Shown here: in pieces, positions 7,085 to 12,009 of the stretch
Layout: the number at the start of each line of letters is the position of its first letter
How positions within the stretch are numbered: position 1 is the first letter of the stretch
Source: Candidatus Zhuqueibacterota bacterium
GTDB lineage: Bacteria; Zhuqueibacterota; Zhuqueibacteria; Residuimicrobiales; Krinioviventaceae
Direction of reading: 5' to 3'
Length of the DNA: 12,009 nt
Assembly (NCBI GenBank): GCA_003854995.1
Contig: RQOI01000079.1
Coordinates: 1-12,009 of the forward strand
Program-made: the position numbers and the translations under genes
The notes under the pieces: model-generated
Told to the model about the DNA's origin: nothing
Databases searched by the model: none
The model's input: the letters and a program-made list of their open reading frames with translations, nothing else

Positions 7085-8077
7085 TTAAAAGTGAGTGTTT
7101 ATAATCGGACAATACTTGAAGAATTTATTATTGCCCGCATAGTTGATGCTTCCCACTTGCACGCCATGCAATTCCCTGGCGACATTCACCAGGGCGATGG
7201 ATAGGCCGCGCGAGGACTGAAAATGGGTGAGACCGGCCATGCTCAGACCTTTGAAATGATCGATCCGGAGATAGCCGGCAGCGCCGATGCCGGTGAATGC
7301 CGGCGTTTGAATCATGGCAGCGGCGAGAGCGCCGCCCTTGATCTGTTTGCCGGCGCCAACGCCGACGAGGCCGATGGCAAGGCCGGTGATGGATTTGCCG
7401 GCGCCGACACCCAGGCCGCCGAGGAGAACGCCTGTCGCATCACCGCCGCCGCCGCAACCGAGGCCGCCAATGACAACTCCCTTGATATCGCCGCCGGCGC
7501 CCGCGCCGAGCAATCCCAGCGCAAAACCGTTGAGATCGCCGCCGGTGCCGACGCCCAAGCCGGCGATGGCGATGCCGTTCAAGCCTTCACCCGCGCCGAC
7601 GCCGAGGATGGCGCATGACAAGCCAGAGACGCTGCCGCCACTGCCCAGGCCGAGCCCAGCGAGATTTATGCCGGCGAGTTTATTGCCCGCACCAACGGCC
7701 AATCCTCCGATATTGAGGCCGACGACATCCTCGCCTGCGCCAACGCCGAGCAGGCCGATCGACAGACCCCGCAGGCGATTTTCAGCGCCGACGCCGAGGC
7801 CAAAGCCGACGCCATTGATATCATAGGCTTCTGGTCCAACAAGACCGATGGCCAGTCCATTGATGACGCCGGTTTTACTGGAACGCGCTTTCCAGAGGGT
7901 GATGTTGACGCCGTTTATCTGCTGCAAATCCTTGTCGGAAAAATTGATGCGCAAGCCGGTGAATCTGGTCGAGTTGCCAATTGACAGACCGTAATGTTTT
8001 GTCGGAATGTCGAGTGATTGGGCTGATAATGTTAGGACAAAAAAGTAGGACGAAAAAAGTACCACTAAACGTCGCAT
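7085..8077 (-). CDS. Secreted glycine-rich 16-residue repeat surface protein (LA_2272-like)
   Basis: 330 aa. The start is set at the ATG at 8077, because AGGGAG sits six bases upstream and a clean signal peptide follows (MRRLVVLFSS to about residue 20, ending SAQS); a longer reading from 8128 lacks both. After about 80 residues come two degenerate 15-residue units, then nine exact-length 16-residue units (104-247) of the form G-h-x-h-G-x-h-G-V-G-A-G-x-x-h-x. The C-terminal part (248-330) has GLSIALVNVARELHGVQVG and ends NNKFFKYCPIINTHF. This closing signature resembles, from memory, the surface-repeat family first named in Leptospira (LA_2272/LA_2273). The regular GLxxGL pattern suggests a beta-solenoid or outer-membrane-associated strand array. 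Function unknown. It lies 84 bp after the Agl23-like gene and may be cotranscribed with it. Confidence 0.82.
   Translation of the reverse strand: MRRLVVLFSSYFFVLTLSAQSLDIPTKHYGLSIGNSTRFTGLRINFSDKDLQQINGVNITLWKARSSKTGVINGLAIGLVGPEAYDINGVGFGLGVGAENRLRGLSIGLLGVGAGEDVVGLNIGGLAVGAGNKLAGINLAGLGLGSGGSVSGLSCAILGVGAGEGLNGIAIAGLGVGTGGDLNGFALGLLGAGAGGDIKGVVIGGLGCGGGGDATGVLLGGLGVGAGKSITGLAIGLVGVGAGKQIKGGALAAAMIQTPAFTGIGAAGYLRIDHFKGLSMAGLTHFQSSRGLSIALVNVARELHGVQVGSINYAGNNKFFKYCPIINTHF
7337..7768 (-). repeat. Nine in-frame 48-bp coding repeats
   Basis: Nine units of exactly 48 bp encode residues 104-247 of the secreted repeat protein. Each begins with G-L/I/V and holds a core such as GLGVGAG or GLAVGAG, followed by two variable, often charged, residues and a hydrophobic one. 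No indels interrupt the array. DNA identity between units is only moderate, so the array is not a recent slippage product. The region is more GC-rich than its surroundings because of the Gly/Ala codons. Confidence 0.88.
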
Positions 8078-8083
8078 GACCTG

Positions 8084-8089
8084 CTCCCT
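8084..8089 (-). promoter_or_regulatory. Ribosome binding site fixing the start of the repeat protein
   Basis: AGGGAG on the minus strand, six bases before the ATG at 8077. It favours this ATG, which opens directly into a signal peptide, over the upstream in-frame ATG at 8128. Confidence 0.75.
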
Positions 8090-8115
8090 AAAAGTTCGAC
8101 AGATAGAATCAGTTA

Positions 8116-8130
8116 CGATGATTTTCATCG
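8116..8130. repeat. Small perfect palindrome between two genes
   Basis: CGATGA and TCATCG form a perfect 6-bp stem around a 3-base loop, in the 84-bp gap between the Agl23-like gene and the repeat-protein gene. No U-tract follows, so it is not a terminator. It could be an operator half-site pair or a chance palindrome. Confidence 0.35.
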
Positions 8131-8161
8131 CATGTTACAACGAGACATGTCCGCTTTACTG

Positions 8162-9802
8162 TCAGGGACGCTGTCGATACCACTCGTCCCACACATCCTT
8201 GCGAACATACAAATCCATCTCCACTCCGCATCGTAGCCGTACTCCCCGCTGAAAGTGCGGGATATACATATAGCGCTGACCGGGCGGCGGTATTTCGTAT
8301 AGCTTTTTTAAAAGATCGGATTCCAAAATCGGTTTGGTGATGATGAGCGCACCGGCGGGCAGATCGTAATTGAATGCGTTGAAATAGCCGACTTGCGAGT
8401 AGGCGCGCAGATACCAGGGCAGCGGCCAATAATCGCCTTCTGGACAAACAACTTCGATGTAAGTGTTTTTCCCTTGCGGCCAAGTGGAGGTGATTTGCTC
8501 AATAGCATCCAGCAGGCGGAAAAAATCTGCATCGGTGTGGGCATAGACATAGGGATTTGAGAGGTCCGCATCATACTTGAAATTGAGCTGATACGATTGC
8601 CAGCCCAAGTGCGTGGCGCCCGCTGCGAGCAGCAATGATAAAATGATGCGGAGGGATTTGAACCGCGTCCAGGTGCAAAGTGATGTCGCGCCAACAGCGG
8701 CGATGATGATATAACCGTGATAAAAACCCAGCATGCTCCAGGGTGTTTTATAGGGGATGACCATGTAGATTAACGTGAGGACGAGGGTATAATGAGCAAT
8801 GAACCATAGTAGTCTTTTATCGGCGCGAGGCATCTGCTTTTCTGAGAATATGGCGTAAAAGCCGGGAGCGGCTAATAGCAGGATCATGGCCTCGCTCCAC
8901 AATGGCCGGGAGAATTTATTCAGGAATAACCACTGGAAATATTGAAACCATGGATAGAGATGTGCAGAGTGTTGACCGGCGCCGCGTTTGAAATAGTTGG
9001 CATAGGTCGTGATGGAGTCAAGAATGCCGTGCAGCTGAGTGAAAAACGAGGAAAAGAGTGACGCTGATATCATAAACGCGATAACAAGGGCACAGCCGAC
9101 GTGCGCCCAAGGGACTCTTTTTATCGATCCTTTAAGTTTTATCCCGGCTGTGCGCATCGTCAGCAGCGTCGCTGCTGCCATGGCAAACCAGGCGAGGGCG
9201 CACGTCTCTTTCGTCGCATGCATGAGGCCGACGGCTGCTCCGGCGGCAATCGCCCACGCGAGCTTTTTCGTCTGCAGGCAGGCATAGCCTGCGATGATGG
9301 CCGCCAGGGTGAAGAAAACCAGCATTATTTCCATGATATAATATCGGCTGTAAAAGACAAAGGCGGGAGAGATCGTCGTGAACAGTGCGGCGAACAGGAT
9401 GATCGACCAGTTGAGATATTTAACGAGGCAGAGTAAAATGATGATGAGCGCGATGCCAAAAAAGACCGGTATACTGCGGAGCGTCCCTTCGTTGACCTCA
9501 GCCAGGGTTTTCTGGCCTTTCAACCAGGCTGAGACGAGGGTCGAATAGACGAGGGTCGGGCCGTGATACTCGATGGGATCGTATTCGTAGTACTGCTCCT
9601 GCAGGAGCTGGCCAAACTTGATGGCATGGACAGCTTCATCCGTATGCATCGGGCGTTGCGCCAATCTGGGCAGGCGCAGTGCGAGAGCAAATAGCAGGAT
9701 CAGCGCGAATGCGGCCAAGTGGGTGAGGCGCTTCATTTTTTGCTTTTCCAACGGCTGTAATTCCCCAGTCATTCGAATGCGGCGATGAATTTTGCGCGAC
9801 AT
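8162..9802 (-). CDS. Agl23-like polytopic membrane glycosyltransferase (GT-C type, TIGR03663-like)
   Basis: 546 aa integral membrane protein. Relatives are called flippase-activity-associated protein Agl23 because of their place in archaeal N-glycosylation loci; by architecture they are GT-C transferases that use lipid-linked sugars on the outer face of the cytoplasmic membrane. TM1 lies about 25-44. The first external loop carries the GT-C acidic motif HTDEAVHA (53-60; Asp55, Glu56) and the family signature YDPIEYHGPT (74-83). About ten further hydrophobic segments follow to about residue 400, and then a soluble C-terminal domain (about 405-546) with the PLPWYLR-type segment. The ATG at 9802 is preceded by GGAGAGG at 9812-9818 (nine-base spacer). 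The gene lies alone between a strong upstream terminator and the repeat-protein gene. Acceptor and sugar unknown. Confidence 0.85.
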   Translation of the reverse strand: MSRKIHRRIRMTGELQPLEKQKMKRLTHLAAFALILLFALALRLPRLAQRPMHTDEAVHAIKFGQLLQEQYYEYDPIEYHGPTLVYSTLVSAWLKGQKTLAEVNEGTLRSIPVFFGIALIIILLCLVKYLNWSIILFAALFTTISPAFVFYSRYYIMEIMLVFFTLAAIIAGYACLQTKKLAWAIAAGAAVGLMHATKETCALAWFAMAAATLLTMRTAGIKLKGSIKRVPWAHVGCALVIAFMISASLFSSFFTQLHGILDSITTYANYFKRGAGQHSAHLYPWFQYFQWLFLNKFSRPLWSEAMILLLAAPGFYAIFSEKQMPRADKRLLWFIAHYTLVLTLIYMVIPYKTPWSMLGFYHGYIIIAAVGATSLCTWTRFKSLRIILSLLLAAGATHLGWQSYQLNFKYDADLSNPYVYAHTDADFFRLLDAIEQITSTWPQGKNTYIEVVCPEGDYWPLPWYLRAYSQVGYFNAFNYDLPAGALIITKPILESDLLKKLYEIPPPGQRYMYIPHFQRGVRLRCGVEMDLYVRKDVWDEWYRQRP

Positions 9803-9876
9803 GCTCTACAGCCTCTCCAACATATCCGCCTCGCCGCATTCGGTCAGGTGGTGATCAAGGCATGCTTTCGTCCCGG

Positions 9877-9915
9877 CAAAACAAGACGCTGCATCGTTGC
9901 GCGCGATGCAGCGTC
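9877..9915 (-). terminator. Rho-independent terminator of the discoidin-like gene
   Basis: A perfect 12-bp stem, GACGCTGCATCG (minus-strand 9915-9904) pairing with CGATGCAGCGTC (9896-9885), closes a 7-nt loop. On the minus strand TTGTTTTG follows at once. It starts 20 bp beyond the TAG stop at 9935. It isolates the discoidin-like gene from the Agl23-like gene. Confidence 0.82.
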
Positions 9916-9934
9916 ATGTTCATCAATGCGAATA

Positions 9935-10612
9935 CTATTTGCCAAAGACGGCGAGCTCAATCCAATGATTCAAATCGTTACTGGTATTGCCATTGGTGTA
10001 TGAGCGAACGTAGCGGCACTTTGCACCTTTGCAATCGATGAGCTTGCCTTCATTGGTTTCGACGTAATGCCAGTCTTCACCCTTGCCAAGGCCGAGACTG
10101 TTGTCGATGTCGTTGTTGAAGACCGTGACAACGCCTTTGGTGAAATCGGCGTCCTGGGCGATCTGGACAACGCAGTCAAAGTAGACGCGCGGTTGCTTGT
10201 GAAAGTGCCAGAGGACGATGGCATAGATTTCATATTCTTTTTCCAGATCAATGGCGACCCATTGCTCGAATGGACCAAGTTCGACGTAGGAGCCATCCGC
10301 TGCTTCCATATCGCCATCGGTCACCATTTCGAGTTCGCCGATCACCGGTAGATCATCCGAGCCGGTGACCGGTTTGTCCAAAGCCACGTTCGTGACGCCC
10401 GCAGGCGCCAGAAATGGCGGGCGCATTTTGCCCAATGGTTTTTCAAGTCTGTCAACTTTCATCGGCGTCGGGGTGCCGACGAACATGGGTTTCGGCAATT
10501 CAAGCGGAATCGGCACGAGTTTCGCATCCTGCGCCTGGGCTGTGTCCATGTCCAACACAGGGATGGCTAAAAGCATCACTGCGACACAGAGCGAGGCAAG
10601 AAATTTGTTCAT
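9935..10612 (-). CDS. Secreted discoidin-like (F5/8 type C-like) carbohydrate-binding protein
   Basis: 225 aa. A Sec signal peptide (MNKFLASLCV, AVMLLAIPVL) ends at a likely cleavage site after AQA (25-27). A proline-rich linker (about 33-70) leads to a single discoidin-like beta-sandwich (about 75-225): NVALDKPVTGS (75-85), VTDGD (97-101), QWVAIDL (117-123), IYAIVLWHFH (129-138), a VYFDCVVQIAQDADF strand pair, RYVRSYTNG (200-208) and the closing IELAVFG (218-224). Such domains bind glycans or surface ligands; no catalytic domain is attached, which is unusual because these domains usually decorate glycosidases or dehydrogenases. The ATG at 10612 is chosen over the GTG at 10660 because AAGGAG lies six bases upstream and the signal peptide begins there. 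It has its own terminator. Confidence 0.75.
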   Translation of the reverse strand: MNKFLASLCVAVMLLAIPVLDMDTAQAQDAKLVPIPLELPKPMFVGTPTPMKVDRLEKPLGKMRPPFLAPAGVTNVALDKPVTGSDDLPVIGELEMVTDGDMEAADGSYVELGPFEQWVAIDLEKEYEIYAIVLWHFHKQPRVYFDCVVQIAQDADFTKGVVTVFNNDIDNSLGLGKGEDWHYVETNEGKLIDCKGAKCRYVRSYTNGNTSNDLNHWIELAVFGK

Positions 10613-10618
10613 TTTATT

Positions 10619-10624
10619 CTCCTT
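10619..10624 (-). promoter_or_regulatory. Ribosome binding site fixing the start of the discoidin-like gene
   Basis: AAGGAG on the minus strand, six bases before the ATG at 10612. It selects that start over the in-frame upstream ATG and GTG codons, and it overlaps the alternative ATG (ATGAAGGAG). Confidence 0.8.
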
Positions 10625-10685
10625 CATATTGCTCAGTTCTAATTTTCGTTCTTGACGCACATGAACTCACAGCAAATCGACTTTC

Positions 10686-10725
10686 AAAAATCGCGCCGAA
10701 CATTTTTTCTTTTGCGTTCGGGCAA
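10686..10725 (-). terminator. Probable intrinsic terminator of the oxidoreductase gene
   Basis: Directly after the TAA stop (10727-10729) the minus strand reads TTGCCCGAAC, a 14-nt A-rich loop, then GTTCGGCGCGA and TTTTT. The stem is 10 bp with one bulged C and one G-T pair, and the T-run abuts it. It would uncouple the oxidoreductase gene from the discoidin-like gene. Confidence 0.58.
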
Positions 10726-10726
10726 T

Positions 10727-12009
10727 TTATAAACTCAAAGTCCAACCTTTACGATATTCCTGATGCAGGTAGTTGTTCGCCTCTTCCAGGTTGGTGAATT
10801 TGCCGGCCTCGCCGTCCCATTCGAGCTTTAGATTTTTGTCAGCCATGCGAATGGCAACCATACCGAGGAGCATGGTTTCCACAAGCGGACCAGAGTAGTC
10901 AAAGTTGGTTGTGGCCAGCTCTTTTTTGCCTTCTTTTATCGCCTGGAGCCACTCCGCCGCAATGCCGGGTGAACGATCGAGTTTAATCTTTGGGCCACCT
11001 TTTTCTTTGAGCTCCTGCTGCACCTCTTTCATCCTCGATTCCGGCAGAATGCGTGGATTTCCACCGTATGTTGAACACATAATCGCGCCTTTGGTTCCGA
11101 TGAGCAGAACGCCGCCACCGCCATCGCCCATCTTGCGGCCCTGCTCGATGATTTCCGGACGGCGTGGCATCAGGCCGCCGTCATACCAGGTGAGGCTGAC
11201 CGGTGGCATGCCATCGCGTTGTGGAAATTCATAGGTGATCATCGAGGCGACAGGTGGAGACGCTTCCGTGTAGGCTGATGAACTGGCTTGTACGGTTGTC
11301 GGATATTTCAGCTTGAGCGCCCAGTAGGCGTGATCCAGAATATGCGCACCCATGTCGCCGAGCGCGCCGGTGCCGAAATCCCAAAACCCGCGCCATGAAA
11401 ATGGTACGTATGCGGGATGGTAGGGACGCCAGGCCATTGGGCCCAGCCACAAATTCCAGTCAAGAGTGGGGGGGACAGATGGCGTTTCTGTCGGCGCTTC
11501 AATGCCTTGCGGCCAGACCGGGCGATTTGTCCAGCAGTGCGCTTCAGTGACATCGCCGACAGCGCCGTCCCATAGCCACTCATTGACCAGTCGACCGCCC
11601 TCGCCGGCGTGGCCCTGATTGCCCATTTGGGTGATGACGCCGTATTTCTTCGCTGCTTCCCGCAGCACGCGAGCCTCATGGATCGTGTGGGTCAGTGGTT
11701 TTTGCACGTAGACGTGCAGTCCGCGCTTCATCGCTTCCATGGCGATGACGGCGTGCGTATGATCAGGTGTGGAGACGGTGATCGCATCCAGCTCTTTTTC
11801 TGCATCCAGCATGACGCGATAGTCTTTGTAAAAATTGGCTTTGGGGTACCAGTCAAATGGTGAGTCGCCTTTTTCCCGCTCGCCGGTGGCGCGCTCTTCA
11901 TCGACGTCGCACAGGGCTATGACATTTTCGCCCTGCATATCGCGGGAATCGGAATGGCCTTTGCCGCCGATGCCGACGCAGCCGATATTGAGCTTGTCTG
12001 ATGGCGCCA
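10727..12009 (-). CDS. Gfo/Idh/MocA-family NAD(P)-dependent oxidoreductase, 5' end beyond window
   Basis: At least 426 aa; the reading frame is open to the right edge, so the N-terminus (often a Tat signal in this subfamily) is missing. Such enzymes oxidise or reduce sugars, inositols or their derivatives with NAD(P). The visible part opens with the Rossmann strand LNIGCVGIGGKGH (visible residues 6-18) and the CDVD acidic turn (33-36), then TPDHTH, YVQKPLTHT (about 100-108) and MGNQGH. The C-terminal domain includes WDFGTGALGDMGAHILDHAYW (about 209-229), whose Asp and His residues match the substrate/catalytic region. Most relatives have EKP; this one has QKP, which is common in the subfamily with an MGNQGH motif. 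TAA stop at 10727-10729, followed by a probable terminator. Substrate unknown. Confidence 0.92.
   Translation of the reverse strand, partial: APSDKLNIGCVGIGGKGHSDSRDMQGENVIALCDVDEERATGEREKGDSPFDWYPKANFYKDYRVMLDAEKELDAITVSTPDHTHAVIAMEAMKRGLHVYVQKPLTHTIHEARVLREAAKKYGVITQMGNQGHAGEGGRLVNEWLWDGAVGDVTEAHCWTNRPVWPQGIEAPTETPSVPPTLDWNLWLGPMAWRPYHPAYVPFSWRGFWDFGTGALGDMGAHILDHAYWALKLKYPTTVQASSSAYTEASPPVASMITYEFPQRDGMPPVSLTWYDGGLMPRRPEIIEQGRKMGDGGGGVLLIGTKGAIMCSTYGGNPRILPESRMKEVQQELKEKGGPKIKLDRSPGIAAEWLQAIKEGKKELATTNFDYSGPLVETMLLGMVAIRMADKNLKLEWDGEAGKFTNLEEANNYLHQEYRKGWTLSL

Noticed and set aside
7019..7204. 61-aa plus-strand frame in the gap after the repeat-protein gene
   Set aside because: Its first part looks protein-like, but most of it is antisense to the conserved C-terminus of the repeat protein and there is no good ribosome site.
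7337..7768. CRISPR-like regular repeats
   Set aside because: The 48-bp period is in-frame coding sequence with protein-level conservation, without repeat/spacer alternation or identical repeats.
7314..7826. 170-aa proline/alanine-rich plus-strand frame
   Set aside because: It is the antisense reading of the Gly-rich 48-bp repeats; the PAPTP-type pattern follows directly from the GLGVGAG codons.

Overview
All nine protein-coding genes in this window lie on the minus strand and the DNA is densely coded. The gene content points to a Gram-negative-type bacterium: a Tat-exported sulfatase, Sec-exported surface proteins, a periplasmic CHASE2 sensor and a sigma-54 activator. The combination of a CHASE2/sigma-54 activator, an Agl23-type membrane glycosyltransferase, a repeat surface protein resembling the Leptospira LA_2272 family and a Gfo/Idh/MocA oxidoreductase of the QKP type suggests an uncultured lineage near the FCB assemblage (Calditrichota/KSB1-like). 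That placement is inference from gene content, because the window holds no rRNA or other phylogenetic marker.

Layout, read in the direction of transcription (right to left). The right edge holds a 5'-truncated Gfo/Idh/MocA oxidoreductase (10727-12009) that ends in a plausible intrinsic terminator (10686-10725). Next is a secreted discoidin-like protein (9935-10612), closed by a perfect 12-bp hairpin terminator (9877-9915). An Agl23-like polytopic glycosyltransferase (8162-9802) follows, then, after 84 bp, a secreted protein built on nine 16-residue glycine-rich repeats (7085-8077). After a 170-bp gap comes a tight five-gene run: a CHASE2 membrane sensor fused to a sigma-54 AAA+ activator (4356-6914), a threonine synthase-like PLP enzyme (3256-4356), an N-terminally anchored NAGPA-type phosphodiester glycosidase (2412-3263), an exported DUF4097-type beta-strand repeat protein (1560-2351) and a Tat-exported sulfatase (132-1544). 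The first three of these overlap at their ends and the last two are 60 and 15 bp apart, so the run looks like one operon. The left 131 bases are non-coding and carry a short CGCAGAG-type tandem repeat and two inverted repeats.

How the genes may work together (inference). The five-gene run puts a one-protein envelope sensor/activator at the head of genes that mostly act outside the cytoplasm on glycans or the cell surface (phosphodiester glycosidase, beta-repeat protein, sulfatase), plus one cytosolic PLP enzyme with no obvious link to them. The Agl23-like enzyme and the repeat protein add further surface functions. The most unusual items are the membrane-embedded CHASE2-sigma-54 fusion with its non-standard C-terminal domain, its colinear targets, and the regular 48-bp/16-residue repeat protein.
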